DNA from: Labrys sp. WJW
Lineage (GTDB): Bacteria > Pseudomonadota > Alphaproteobacteria > Rhizobiales > Labraceae
Length of the DNA stretch: 39,987 nt
Assembly: GCF_001676615.1 (NCBI RefSeq)
Contig: NZ_LYXZ01000023.1
Span: forward strand, 1-39,987
Reading direction: 5' to 3'
Part shown: positions 15,992-25,971 of the stretch, one piece after another
Numbering within the stretch: the stretch's first letter is position 1
How the letters are laid out: every line of letters starts with the position of its first letter
The notes under the pieces: generated by a model
The model's database searches: none
What the model saw: only the letters and a program-made list of their open reading frames with translations
Told to the model about the DNA's origin: nothing
Position numbers and translations under genes: made by a program

Positions 15992-17404
15992 ATGACATCC
16001 AAGCCGGCGAGCAGTTCCATCCTGGCCTTCCTCGTCGCCGGCGCCTATTTCATGGAGATGCTGGACGGCACGGTGGTGGTCAGCGCCCTGCCGCAGATGG
16101 CCGATTCCTTCGGCGTGCAGCCGATCGACCTCAATATCGGCATCTCCGCCTATCTGCTCACCCTGGCCGTGCTGATCCCGGCCAGCGGCTGGGTCGCCGA
16201 CAAATATGGCCCGCGGGCCGTGTTCGGCTGGGCCATCGTGATCTTCACGCTCGCCTCCATCCTGTGTGGCCTCAGCACCAGCCTGCCGGTCTTCACGGCG
16301 GCGCGCATCCTGCAGGGCGTCGGCGGCGCCCTGATGGTGCCGGTGGGGCGGCTGATCGTGCTGCGCAACACCGCCAAGCAGGATTTGATGCGCGCGATCG
16401 CCACCATCACCTGGCCCGGCCTGGCGGCGCCCGTGCTCGGCCCGCCGATCGGCGGCTTCCTCGCCACCTATGCGACCTGGCACTGGATCTTCTTCCTCAA
16501 CGTGCCGCTCGGCATCCTCGGCTTCATCCTCACCATGAAGCTGATCCCCGCCGGTAAGCCCGATGGCGCCAAGCCGTTCGACTGGACGGGCTTCGTCCTG
16601 ATCGGCGTTGCCTGCTTCGCCCTGATGTATGGCCTCGACCTGATCTCGCGGCAGGACGGCTCCATGGCGCTGGCGGCGATCTGGCTGGCGGCGAGCGCCG
16701 TGGTCACGACGGCCGCGGTTCTCCATGCACGGCGCGCCGAGCACCCCTTGGTCGATCCCTGGGCCCTGCGCATCCGCAGCTTTTCCATCACCATCTGGGG
16801 CGGCTCGATATTCCGTATCGCCATCGGCGCCGTGCCCTTCCTGGCGCCGCTGATGTTCCAGCTCGCCTTCGGGCTCGATGCCTACCAGGCCGGCCTGCTG
16901 GTGCTGTGGGTGTTCGCCGGCAACATCGTAATGAAGCCCTTCACCACGCCGGTGCTGCGCCGCTTCACCTTCCGCCAGGTGCTGCTCGGCAACGGCCTCC
17001 TCAATGCCGTGCTGATCTCCTCCTATGCGCTGCTGACGCCGGCGACGCCCTTCCCGCTGATCTGCGCCTTGCTGTTCGCCAGCGGCCTGACACGCTCGAT
17101 GCAGTTCACCGCGCTCAACACCATCGCCTTTGCCGATGTGCCGGAAGCGCGCATGAGCGGGGCGAACACCCTGTTCAACGTCGCCCAGCAGATGTCGATG
17201 GGTCTCGGCGTCGGCGTGGCGGCCGCGGCGCTCAGGCTGGCGGAACTCTGGTTCCCCGGCACCAACGGCTCGCTGCCGCTGGTCGATTTCCAGATCGCCT
17301 TCGCGGTGATCGGGCTGATCGCCTTCATCGCCATCCTCGACATGATCGGCCTCGATGCCAAGGCCGGCAACGAGCTCAGGGTCCGGCGGGCAGGCGCGAA
17401 ATAG
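15992..17404 (+). CDS. MFS drug/solute exporter, DHA2-type (14-helix)
   Basis: 470 residues with the DHA2 pattern. MTM1 carries FMEMLDGTVVVSALPQMADS, followed by a loop between helices 2 and 3 reading GWVADKYGPRAVF (the G-x-x-x-D/R-x-G-R/P signature), and motif C in helix 5 (GPPIGGFLATYATWHWIFFLN). These proton-driven exporters expel drugs, metabolites or amphipathic compounds from the cytoplasm. It follows the TauE gene on the same strand after a 131-base gap holding a perfect palindrome, so it may be controlled separately. Substrate unknown. Confidence 0.9.
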   Translation: MTSKPASSSILAFLVAGAYFMEMLDGTVVVSALPQMADSFGVQPIDLNIGISAYLLTLAVLIPASGWVADKYGPRAVFGWAIVIFTLASILCGLSTSLPVFTAARILQGVGGALMVPVGRLIVLRNTAKQDLMRAIATITWPGLAAPVLGPPIGGFLATYATWHWIFFLNVPLGILGFILTMKLIPAGKPDGAKPFDWTGFVLIGVACFALMYGLDLISRQDGSMALAAIWLAASAVVTTAAVLHARRAEHPLVDPWALRIRSFSITIWGGSIFRIAIGAVPFLAPLMFQLAFGLDAYQAGLLVLWVFAGNIVMKPFTTPVLRRFTFRQVLLGNGLLNAVLISSYALLTPATPFPLICALLFASGLTRSMQFTALNTIAFADVPEARMSGANTLFNVAQQMSMGLGVGVAAAALRLAELWFPGTNGSLPLVDFQIAFAVIGLIAFIAILDMIGLDAKAGNELRVRRAGAK

Positions 17405-17547
17405 CACCCTGGTACCGGCAACGCCTTGGCGCGGCTTTCGCCGATTGACAGAGCCGCTCTCTTTGGAAAGAGTCAAAGAAAGCAAAGCGTTTTGCGACAT
17501 GCCGCAATCGGCAGGAACTGCAAGGACGCGCCGATCGGGGGAAAGCC

Positions 17548-17859
17548 ATGTGCCATCTGTTCGCCTCCCAGCCGCCGGAGACCTATGAGACGCATACGCG
17601 TTCGGTGCGTATCGGCGGGCATGCGACCTCGATTCGCCTCGAAGCCGTCTATTGGGACATCCTGGAGGAACTTGCGGTCGACCAGGGCATGTCGCTCGGT
17701 CGTTTCGTCACCCGCCTGCATGACGAGGTGCTGGACCTTCACGGCGATGTCCGCAACTTCACCTCGCTTCTGCGTTGCTGCTGCCTGAAATATGTCGCCG
17801 AGCTGCGGCCCGCCGCCTCGCGCCGGCCTGCCGCCTTCGATCTCGTCGCTGCGGAGTAG
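17548..17859 (+). CDS. Ribbon-helix-helix domain protein
   Basis: 103 residues. The strand TRSVRIGGHATSIRLEAVYW is followed by two helices (DILEELAVDQGM and SLGRFVTRLHDEVLD), the arrangement of the RHH_4 (PF13467-type) proteins common in alphaproteobacteria. They bind DNA or act as small regulators; targets are unknown. A good ribosome binding site (GGGGGAAAGCC) precedes ATG 17548. It ends in a Cys-rich run (LLRCCCLKYV), which is unusual for the family. Confidence 0.8.
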   Translation: MCHLFASQPPETYETHTRSVRIGGHATSIRLEAVYWDILEELAVDQGMSLGRFVTRLHDEVLDLHGDVRNFTSLLRCCCLKYVAELRPAASRRPAAFDLVAAE

Positions 17860-18021
17860 GACTGGGAGCTGCCGCTCTCAGGCGCGCCGGTACCCGCCGT
17901 GTTATCTCGGCTGATCACCACCCGATTTTCCGAATTCTCGACGTGTAATGCAATATTACTACCCGGTGCCCGAAGCCGGCACCTAACCTCCTGGCCATAG
18001 TCGCAAACCAAGCAGGCGGTC

Positions 18022-18426
18022 ATGATGGGTGGGACGCAAGGAGGGATGGGCAAGGCGCTTGCCGTCATGGCAGGAGCCTGGCTGCTCGCCAGCTCTGCCG
18101 CCCAGGCGGACGACGATCTCGCGGCCGCCCAGAAGCAGTTCGTCACCAGCTGCGGCACCTGCCACGTCGTCGATCCCGCGGCGGGCCCGCGCCAAGGACC
18201 GAATCTGGCCGGTCTCATCGGTCGCAAGGCGGGAACCTATCCAGGCTACAAATACTCGGCCGCGCTCGCCAATGCCGGCTTCACCTGGGATGCCGACAAT
18301 CTCGACAAGTGGATCAGCAATGCCCAGGCCTTCAGGCCGGGTTCGACCATGCCCTATCGCCAGGCCGATCCCGCCAAGCGCGCGCGGATCATTTCCTATC
18401 TCAAGTCACTCAGCGTTCAAAAATAG
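18022..18426 (+). CDS. Periplasmic cytochrome c, class I
   Basis: An export signal (ending SSAAQA, residues ~9-29) precedes a single heme c site CGTCH (residues 44-48) and a distal Met in GSTMPY (Met110). Length 134 fits a cytochrome c550/c2-like electron carrier. It heads a cluster with a Tat-exported small subunit and a GMC flavoprotein, so it is probably the electron acceptor of that dehydrogenase. A shorter start at 18046 sits too close to its SD (GGAGGGATG), so I kept 18022. A dyad GTAAT-N5-ATTAC at 17945-17959 upstream may be a binding site. Confidence 0.92.
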   Translation: MMGGTQGGMGKALAVMAGAWLLASSAAQADDDLAAAQKQFVTSCGTCHVVDPAAGPRQGPNLAGLIGRKAGTYPGYKYSAALANAGFTWDADNLDKWISNAQAFRPGSTMPYRQADPAKRARIISYLKSLSVQK

Positions 18427-18438
18427 AGGCCAGTTGCC

Positions 18439-18831
18439 ATGGGCATGATTCACAGCATGATCCGCGTTCTCGACGAACAGCGCTCCGTCGACTTCTACCG
18501 GAAGGCCTTCGGGCTGGACATCGCCGGCCGTTTCGCCTTCGAGAGCTTCACGCTGATCTATCTGAGCGACGATACCGGCTTCGAACTGGAACTGACGGTC
18601 AACAAGGGCCGCACCGAGCCCTACCAGCTCGGCGACGGCTATGGCCATCTGGCGATCTCCGTGCCGGATCTCGAGGCGGCACATGCGAAGGTCGTAGCCC
18701 TCGGCCTCGAGCCCGGCGATTTGAAGACGCTCTCCTTCCCGGATGGTTCGGGAGCCGCGCGCTTCTTCTTCATCCAGGATCCCGACGGCTACAAGATCGA
18801 GGTCCTGCAGCGGGGCGGGCGCTACAAATAG
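18439..18831 (+). CDS. Glyoxalase I-like VOC protein
   Basis: 130 residues, the normal length for lactoylglutathione lyase. It begins MGMIHSMIRVLDEQRSVDFY and the putative metal ligands lie at H5, E51 (in FELELTV), H70 (GYGHLA) and E121 (YKIEVLQ), the same order as in GloA. GloA turns the methylglyoxal-glutathione hemithioacetal into S-lactoylglutathione. Its place inside a sugar-dehydrogenase-type cluster, 12 bases after the cytochrome c gene, suggests a detoxifying role for reactive aldehydes, but a different substrate is possible. Confidence 0.85.
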   Translation: MGMIHSMIRVLDEQRSVDFYRKAFGLDIAGRFAFESFTLIYLSDDTGFELELTVNKGRTEPYQLGDGYGHLAISVPDLEAAHAKVVALGLEPGDLKTLSFPDGSGAARFFFIQDPDGYKIEVLQRGGRYK

Positions 18832-18833
18832 CC

Positions 18834-18865
18834 TGCCGGCCGCCAGCTCGCGCGGCCGCCCGGCA
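18834..18865 (+). other. Intercistronic hairpin
   Basis: TGCCGGCCGC pairs with GCGGCCG..CCCGGCA around an 8-base loop, three bases after the VOC stop, followed by no T run. It may lower read-through from the VOC gene into the downstream small subunit gene or protect mRNA ends. Confidence 0.35.
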
Positions 18866-18927
18866 TGACAAGAATGGCAGACCGGGGCGCCGATGGCAGC
18901 CCCGGCGCAACAAGCAGGGAGGACAAC

Positions 18928-19464
18928 ATGAAGAAAGCCAGGCAGGCAGGCGAACTGTCCCGTCGCGGTTTTATCGTCTCGGCTGCGACCGGGGTTGCGC
19001 TGGTGGTCGCCGGCGGGGCGCTCTACTGCCCGCGGGAGGCCTGGGCGCTCGAAGCCGGCGCGCTGAAGCCGGAGACGCTGGAAACGCTGGTCCGGATGTC
19101 GCGCGACATCTATCCGCACGACCGGCTTCCCGATCGCTATTACGCCATCGCCGTCAAGGATTTCGATGCCAAGGCCGGCAAGGATGCGGCCAGCAAGGCC
19201 CTGTTCGAGGATGGCGTGACCACGCTGGACGGGCTGGCCGCGGCGGCGGGCGGCAAGCGCTATGCCGACCTCGGCTGGGAAGAGGAGAGGCTGGCGATCC
19301 TGCGCAAGGTCGAGGCCTCGCCCTTCTTCGGCGCGGTGCGCTCGGGCCTGGTGGTCAGTCTCTACAACCAGAAGGAGGTCTGGCCCCTCTTCGGTTATGA
19401 GGGCTCCTCCGCCGACAAGGGCGGCTATATCAACCGCGGCTTTTCCGACATCGAGTGGCTCTGA
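18928..19464 (+). CDS. Gluconate 2-dehydrogenase subunit 3-family protein (dehydrogenase small subunit), Tat-exported
   Basis: From ATG 18928, preceded by GGGAGGAC, the 178-residue protein has a Tat signal: SRRGFIVSAATGVALVVAGG. The mature part fits the small subunit that carries and exports GMC-type membrane dehydrogenases (gluconate, fructose or glucose dehydrogenases): LETLVRMSRDIYPHDRLPD and the C-terminal VWPLFGYEGSSADKGGY. It folds with, and hitch-hikes out with, the flavin subunit encoded 189 bases downstream. The long frame at 18865 includes an unsupported extension. Confidence 0.85.
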   Translation: MKKARQAGELSRRGFIVSAATGVALVVAGGALYCPREAWALEAGALKPETLETLVRMSRDIYPHDRLPDRYYAIAVKDFDAKAGKDAASKALFEDGVTTLDGLAAAAGGKRYADLGWEEERLAILRKVEASPFFGAVRSGLVVSLYNQKEVWPLFGYEGSSADKGGYINRGFSDIEWL

Positions 19465-19653
19465 TCCCGGCCGGTAGAGACCGATTTCCAGCCCTCATTT
19501 CCTCCGGACGGGTTTTCCGCCGGCGGCACCCATTCCCTGAGCAAAGCGCGTTTCAACCAGAACGCATTTTTTCTCTCATTCTTTGGTTCGACGCGTCCTT
19601 GCGACCTGAGACGAGACCGTCTTTGCGCAGGACGCCTTGGAGGAGACGGAACC

Positions 19654-21225
19654 ATGGCAGCTCCTTTTGATCTGAACGACGATTCCGTCGTGGTGATCGT
19701 CGGCTCCGGCGCTGGCGGCGGCACGCTGGGCACCGAACTGGCCCTCAAGGGCGTGAAGGTCGTGATCCTGGAAGCAGGCGGCCGCTACGAGATCGAGGAT
19801 TTCGTCAACGACGAGTGGGAGAGCTTCGGCCAGCTTGCCTGGAAGGACATGCGCACCACTTCGGGAAGCTGGCGCGTGCACAAGGACTTTCCCAATCTGC
19901 CGGCCTGGATCGTCAAGGCGGTCGGCGGCTCCAGCGTGCATTGGGCGGGAGCCTCGCTGCGCTTCCAGGAGCACGAATTCAAGATCCGCTCGACCTATGG
20001 CAGCCTGCCGGGCGCCAATCTCCTGGACTGGCCGATCACCCTGGCCGAACTCGAGCCCTATTACGCGAAGGCCGAGGACAAGATGGGGGTGACGCGCACC
20101 AACAACATTCCCGGCCTGCCCGGCAACAACAACTACAAGGTGCTGGAAGCCGGCGCCAAGAAGATCGGCTACAAGGAAGTGCATACCGGACGCATGGCGA
20201 TCAACAGCCAGCCGCGCGACGGGCGCGGTTCCTGCCAGCAGATCGGTTTCTGCTTCCAGGGCTGCAAGTCCGGCGCGAAATGGTCGACCCTCTATGCCGA
20301 GATCCCGAAGGGCGAGGAGACCGGCAATCTCGAGGTCCGGCCGAACAGCCAGGCAGTCAAGATCGAGCACGATGCCAAGGGCAAGGTCACCGGCGTGGTC
20401 TATCTCGACAAGGACGGCAAGACGCAGCGCCAGAAAGCGCGTGTCGTCGCCGTCGCCGGCAATTCCATCGAGAGCCCGCGCCTCTTGCTCAACTCGGCCT
20501 CGAACCTGTTCCCGGATGGCCTGGCCAACAGCTCCGGCCAGGTCGGCCGCAACTACATGCGCCACACCACCGGCTCGGTTTACGGTGTTTTCGAAAAGCC
20601 GGTGCACATGTATCGCGGCACCACCATGGCCGGCATCGTCAGGGACGAGGCGGGCCACGATCCCAAGCGCGGCTTTGCCGGCGGCTATGAGTTGGAGACG
20701 CTGTCGCTCGGCCTGCCCTTCATGGCTGCCTTTCTCGATCCCGGCGCCTGGGGGCGCTCCTTCACCTCGGCGCTCGACAGCTACGACCACATGGCCGGCA
20801 TGTGGATCGTCGGCGAGGACATGCCGAGCGAGGCCAACCGCATCACCCTGCATTCCTCCGTCAAGGACAAGGCGGGCATGCCGGTCGCCAATGTGCATTT
20901 CGACGACCATGAGAACGACACCGCCATGCGCAATCATGCCTATCGGCAGGGGCAGGCGATCTATGAGGCGGTCGGCGCCATCAGGACCTTCCCGACGCCG
21001 CCCTATCCCTCCACCCACAATCTCGGCACCAACCGCATGAGCGCCAAGGCGTCGGACGGCGTGGTCAACAAGCACGGCCAGACGCACGACATCAAGAACC
21101 TGTTCATCTCGGACGGCAGCCAGTTCACCAGCGGCGGAGCGGAGAATCCCACCCTGACCATCGTGGCGCTCGCCATCCGGCAGGCGGATTTCATCGCTGA
21201 CGGGTTGAAAAAGAAGGAGTTCTGA
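19654..21225 (+). CDS. GMC-family FAD-dependent dehydrogenase, catalytic subunit
   Basis: 523 residues. FAD-binding GSGAGGG at 17-23, ILEAGGRYE near 38-46, then GGSSVHWAG at 91-99. A Cys cluster C194-x5-C200-x3-C204 (SCQQIGFCFQGCKSG) matches the cysteine region that holds an Fe-S cluster in bacterial FAD-glucose dehydrogenases. The catalytic GMC pair is at H455 (THNLGTNRM) and N498 (ENPTLT). It oxidises a sugar or polyol in the periplasm and passes electrons to a cytochrome. No signal peptide, so it should be carried out by the Tat-bearing small subunit. The substrate cannot be read from the sequence. Confidence 0.92.
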   Translation: MAAPFDLNDDSVVVIVGSGAGGGTLGTELALKGVKVVILEAGGRYEIEDFVNDEWESFGQLAWKDMRTTSGSWRVHKDFPNLPAWIVKAVGGSSVHWAGASLRFQEHEFKIRSTYGSLPGANLLDWPITLAELEPYYAKAEDKMGVTRTNNIPGLPGNNNYKVLEAGAKKIGYKEVHTGRMAINSQPRDGRGSCQQIGFCFQGCKSGAKWSTLYAEIPKGEETGNLEVRPNSQAVKIEHDAKGKVTGVVYLDKDGKTQRQKARVVAVAGNSIESPRLLLNSASNLFPDGLANSSGQVGRNYMRHTTGSVYGVFEKPVHMYRGTTMAGIVRDEAGHDPKRGFAGGYELETLSLGLPFMAAFLDPGAWGRSFTSALDSYDHMAGMWIVGEDMPSEANRITLHSSVKDKAGMPVANVHFDDHENDTAMRNHAYRQGQAIYEAVGAIRTFPTPPYPSTHNLGTNRMSAKASDGVVNKHGQTHDIKNLFISDGSQFTSGGAENPTLTIVALAIRQADFIADGLKKKEF

Positions 21226-21300
21226 GGCGAGGGGCAAAGGGCAGTGTAAACGCTCTCACCGCGTGCCTGTCGGCTGCCTACATCTGGCGCGTACGGAATA

Positions 21301-21466
21301 GAGCGCGAATCCTTCCCCGACTTCGGGGAAGGTGGCGCTGCGTAGCAGCGACGGAAGGGGGAGAGTGGCGCGATCTTTGCTGTTCTGCCCAGCGCGCCAC
21401 TCTCCCCCACCCGATCCGGCTTCGCCGGCCCACCCTCCCCGAAGTCGGGGAGGGACTCTCGCGCTC
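21301..21466. repeat. Long bipartite inverted repeat after the GMC gene
   Basis: In this 344-base gap (21226-21569) an arm near 21311-21332 (CCTTCCCCGACTTCGGGGAA) is mirrored at 21432-21455 (CCCTCCCCGAAGTCGGGGAG), and an inner pair GGGGGAGAGTGGCGCG / CGCGCCACTCTCCCCC is also mirrored. No coding sequence is seen. Confidence 0.75.
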
Positions 21467-21569
21467 TGTCTTGCCGTCGTCGATACGGTCGCCTCGACAG
21501 CCACGAAGTGGAGAAGGAGAGCACACATTTCTCGGTGCCGACGAAGGCGTCGATGTCAGCCTGTCAGGT

Positions 21570-22064
21570 TCAGCCCGCTGTCCCCATCGGATTGGGCAGG
21601 TAGCCGACGAAGCCGGCGATCTTCCAGCGTCCGTTGATCCGGTTGCACAGATAGAGGGTTTGCCAGTTGATGGAATCGGTGCTGCCGTCGGCCTTGGCGA
21701 TGGTGCCGTCGAACTTCTTGTGCGCGACTGCGCGATCGCCATTGATGTCGATCTCGGTGAGCGACGTGATGCGATAGAGCGCCTCGCGGCGAGGCTCGGC
21801 ATACGCGGTAGCGGCCGAGAGCTTGGCCTGGCTGAGCCAGCGGTCTCGATAGTCGTCGAGGCGCGGGAAGATCATGCGCCATTCGTCCGGATTGGCCGAT
21901 TTGAGGCCGCTCAGGCCGAAGAAGGTCTCGGCGAGGAAATCGTCCGCTACCGCCGGCCAGTCCGCCTCGAGATAGGCCTCGATGTCGCGGCGGACCAGCA
22001 TCTCCCACAGGGCATGGCGCTCGGCATCGTCGGGAAAGGGATTGGTGTCGAGGGGCATCGTCAT
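21570..22064 (-). CDS. NTF2/SnoaL-like protein
   Basis: From ATG 22064 the 164-residue protein starts MTMPLDTNPFPDDAERHALW, then a helix (EMLVRRDIEAYLEADWPAVA) and the strand-rich cone typical of SnoaL/NTF2-like folds, ending with INWQTLYLCNRINGRWKIAG. The fold serves as enzyme or binding protein in catabolic loci. A longer in-frame region upstream overlaps repeat DNA and the ATPase gene and is rejected. It is the last of three minus-strand genes and likely co-functional with the ABC importer; the ligand is unknown. Confidence 0.65.
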   Translation of the reverse strand: MTMPLDTNPFPDDAERHALWEMLVRRDIEAYLEADWPAVADDFLAETFFGLSGLKSANPDEWRMIFPRLDDYRDRWLSQAKLSAATAYAEPRREALYRITSLTEIDINGDRAVAHKKFDGTIAKADGSTDSINWQTLYLCNRINGRWKIAGFVGYLPNPMGTAG

Positions 22065-22104
22065 GGATTGCGTTTGAATTCTCGAGTCCCGGAACAGGTT
22101 TCCC

Positions 22105-22190
22105 GTCATTGCGAGCGCAGCGAAGCAATCCAGCTTTTTTGAAATGCCATGCTTGCGGCGACTGGATTGCTTCGCTGCGCTCGCAATGAC
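22105..22190. repeat. Perfect 29-bp inverted repeat (GTCATTGCGAGCG family)
   Basis: The arm at 22105-22133 (starts GTCATTGCGAGCGCAGCG) is the exact reverse complement of 22162-22190 with a 28-base spacer. A second element of the family lies at 27923-28006 and a broken one at 30561-30571. Confidence 0.9.
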
Positions 22191-22221
22191 GATAGAGCGA
22201 ATTTGCGATCCATTCGATGCC

Positions 22222-23289
<1,068 letters not shown>

Positions 23290-23340
23290 GTCATTGCCTC
23301 CCTTACGAGTTCAAAATCGGGATGATGGAACGCTACCTTC

Positions 23341-23500
23341 TACCCTCCCCTCGATGGGGAGGGGCGGCCTGAAAGGCCGGGGTGGGGTGAGAACCACCAA
23401 TCTTGTCGGCACGGTCGCCGTATGAGTTCGATCTCTAATGGCGCAGCAGCCACCCCACCCCGACGCTTCGCGTCGACCCTCCCCATCGAGGGGAGGGTAG
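23341..23500. repeat. Long inverted repeat between ABC ATPase and SDR genes
   Basis: Arms TACCCTCCCCTCGATGGGGA (23341 on) and CCCTCCCCATCGAGGGGAGG (23477 on) mirror each other, with an inner GGGGTGGGGTG/CCACCCCACCCC pair. It fills most of the 226-base gap. A transcript could form a strong stem, maybe lowering read-through from the SDR gene to the ATPase gene. Confidence 0.75.
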
Positions 23501-23515
23501 AAACCCTCGCTCATC

Positions 23516-24307
23516 TCATCGTTTCCTCTCGATGATGTCGCGCACGAAGCGCAGATTGCCGGCGGTCAGGCCGCCATCGACAGGCAGGACCGCTCCCGTC
23601 ACGCCGGCGGCAAGCGGGGAGGCCAGGAAGACGGCTGTATTGGCGACGTCCTCGGGGCGCACCATCCGCCCGAGCGGGTAATGGGAGACGACATCTTCGA
23701 GGATCGCCGGATCCTTGGCAAGGCGATGGTCCCAGGCCGGCGTGCGCACCGAGCCGGGGCAGACCACATTGGCGCGGATGCCGTCGCGGCCGGCTTCCAC
23801 CGCGATCGACTTGGCATAGGCGATCAGCCCGGCCTTGGCGGCCGAATAGGCGGGATTGCCGTAATGGCCGAGCCCGTTGACCGAGGCGACGAAGACGACC
23901 GAGCCGCTGCCGCGCACCGCCATCGCTGCCATCACGGGACGGGTGACATGAAAGGCGCCGGTGAGGTTGATGGCGAGCTCGCTGTCCCAGACAGCTTCGT
24001 CGACGTCACCCAGCGTCTCGGCCCGGGTGAAGCCGGCATTGTTGACCAGGATGTCGGGGACACTGCCCTCGGCCACCAGCCCGGCGATCGCCTCGCTGCA
24101 AGCCCTGGCGTCGGTGAGGTCGAAGACGAGCCGGTGCTGCAGGGGCAGGCTTTCCAGCAGGCTGCCGTCCCTGTCGGCGCCCGAGACCGTGGCGCCGGCC
24201 CGAAGGAAAGCCTCGATCATCGCCCGCCCGATGCCACCACCGGCGCCGGTGAGCAGGACATGGCGCCCTGCAAGGCCGAAAGGGTCGGAGAGGGATGGTT
24301 CGCTCAT
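23516..24307 (-). CDS. Short-chain dehydrogenase/reductase
   Basis: 263 residues, Rossmann fold. NAD(P)-binding TGAGGGIGRA (20-29), NNAG region at 89-92, catalytic Ser142, Tyr154 and Lys158 in YSAAK. These enzymes oxidise or reduce alcohols, sugars or ketones with NAD(P). Its position, divergent from the binding-protein gene and upstream of the ATPase gene, suggests it acts on the imported carbohydrate or its product. Substrate specificity cannot be read. Confidence 0.93.
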   Translation of the reverse strand: MSEPSLSDPFGLAGRHVLLTGAGGGIGRAMIEAFLRAGATVSGADRDGSLLESLPLQHRLVFDLTDARACSEAIAGLVAEGSVPDILVNNAGFTRAETLGDVDEAVWDSELAINLTGAFHVTRPVMAAMAVRGSGSVVFVASVNGLGHYGNPAYSAAKAGLIAYAKSIAVEAGRDGIRANVVCPGSVRTPAWDHRLAKDPAILEDVVSHYPLGRMVRPEDVANTAVFLASPLAAGVTGAVLPVDGGLTAGNLRFVRDIIERKR

Positions 24308-24320
24308 GGTGATATATCTT

Positions 24321-24416
24321 CCTGGGAGCGCGGACGTCCTCGTCCGCTCTTCCCGACTGCAAGCCTGGCGTTAGGGGGCGAGAAAAGGGGCGGACGAGGA
24401 CGTCCGCGCTCCCAGG
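24321..24416. repeat. Perfect 27-bp inverted repeat (GCGGACGTCC family)
   Basis: 24321-24347 is the exact reverse complement of 24390-24416. Each arm holds GCGGACGTCC...GTCCGC, shared with elements at 32391-32645, 35676-35754 and 36746-36860. It lies in the 372-base divergent gap (24308-24679); the rest of the gap shows no gene and probably carries both promoters. Confidence 0.85.
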
Positions 24417-24679
24417 AAGCAGCTTCCGCAGGACTCACCCGAACATGAAACGACGTCATCTATGCATGGCAATCGCGGGAAGGCAAAGCCGGAAGCGGCG
24501 TGTCCCGGCCGCAGTATGGGGGTAATTTGGTACGCAGGGTAAATCCACCCCGGGCATAGGCCAGCTGGTCAAATCTCGCTTGCGCGGTTTTCGATTACGG
24601 GGAACATTAGCGCCCTCTTGCGGCGAGGCGCGCGGGGGCGCGGCAACGACCGCAGCAATGACAAGGACGGGGACGTTTC

Positions 24680-25915
24680 ATGACAATGATCGGACGGATG
24701 GCGATGCTGCTCGCAGGCGCCAGTCTCCTGGCTTGCGCTTCCATCGCGCAGGCAGGCACGGTGCGCGTGACCATCGCCGAATATTCGAAGGCGACCGGCC
24801 CCTATTTCAAGGAAGCCGCCGAGGCGTTCCAGAAGGCCAATCCCGACACCAAGATCGAGATCGAAGTGGTGCCGTGGGACAATCTCCAGCAGAAGCTGAC
24901 CACCGACATTTCGGCCGGTACCAATGCCGATCTTTCGATCATCGGCACGCGCTGGCTGCTCGACTACGTCTCCCAGGGTGTGGTTGCTCCGCTCGACAGC
25001 TACATCACGCCCGAATTCAAGGGCAGCTTCATCCCGACCTTCCTGTCGCCCTCGGTGATGGACGGCAAGACCTACGGCCTGCCGATCGCGGCTTCCGCCC
25101 GCGGCATGTATTACAACAAGGACGTCTTCGCCAAGGCTGGCGTGACCGAGTTCCCCAAGACCTGGACGGAGTTCCAGGCTGCCGCCGCCAAGATCAAGGC
25201 CTCTTCGCCGGACGTGGCGCCCTTCGGCCTGCAGGGCAAGGAAATCGAGACGGACGTCTATTTCTACTACGGGCTGTGGTCCAATGGCGGCGCGATCGTC
25301 AAGGACGGCAAGTCCGGCCTCGACAGCCAGGCGGCGATCGATGCGGCCAAGCTTTATAAGGGCTTCATCGATGGGGGCCTCACCGAGCCGGGCGTGACCT
25401 CCTATGCCCGCGAGGACGTGCAGAACCTGTTCAAGCAGGGCAAGGTCGCGACCGTGATCACGGCGCCCTTCCTCTCCGGCCAGATCAAGGCCGAGGCGCC
25501 CAACCTGAAATATGGCGTGGCGCCGATTCCGCTGGGTGCCGATGGCAAGCCCTTCACCTATGGCGTGACTGATTCGATCGTGCTGTTCGAGAATTCCAAG
25601 GTGAAGGACGAGGCCTTCAAGTTCCTCACCTTCCTGTTCTCGACCGAGCAGCGCACTGCCTTCGACAAGAACGAGGGCTTCCTGCCGGTGAACGCCGCCG
25701 AGGCGAAGGATCCTTATTTCGCCGACGATCCGGACAAGAAGGTGTTCGCCTCCCTCCTGCCCAACGCGATCTTCGCGCCGGTGATTCCGGGCTGGGAGGA
25801 TATCGCCCAGACCACCTCCAACGCGATCCAGACCATCTATCTGGGCAAGGGCGAAATCGAGCCGACGCTCAAGGAAGCCGCCGCCAAGGTCAACGGCATC
25901 CTCGAGAAGAAGTAG
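24680..25915 (+). CDS. Sugar ABC transporter substrate-binding protein
   Basis: 411 residues. A Sec signal peptide (ending ASIAQAG, residues ~1-26) is followed by a two-lobed extracellular solute-binding protein type 1: VTIAEYSKATGPYFKEAAEA, DNLQQKLTTDISAGTNADLS, PIAASARGMYYNKDVF and KNEGFLPVNA. It catches a sugar or polyol in the periplasm for the two permeases downstream and the ATPase encoded divergently. A stable inverted repeat between it and the first permease could make it more abundant than the membrane parts, as is common. Confidence 0.93.
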   Translation: MTMIGRMAMLLAGASLLACASIAQAGTVRVTIAEYSKATGPYFKEAAEAFQKANPDTKIEIEVVPWDNLQQKLTTDISAGTNADLSIIGTRWLLDYVSQGVVAPLDSYITPEFKGSFIPTFLSPSVMDGKTYGLPIAASARGMYYNKDVFAKAGVTEFPKTWTEFQAAAAKIKASSPDVAPFGLQGKEIETDVYFYYGLWSNGGAIVKDGKSGLDSQAAIDAAKLYKGFIDGGLTEPGVTSYAREDVQNLFKQGKVATVITAPFLSGQIKAEAPNLKYGVAPIPLGADGKPFTYGVTDSIVLFENSKVKDEAFKFLTFLFSTEQRTAFDKNEGFLPVNAAEAKDPYFADDPDKKVFASLLPNAIFAPVIPGWEDIAQTTSNAIQTIYLGKGEIEPTLKEAAAKVNGILEKK

Positions 25916-25971
25916 CGGGATGATGGGTGGGGGTAGCGAATGATCGCGGTTCCATAAACAAGCGATACGCT

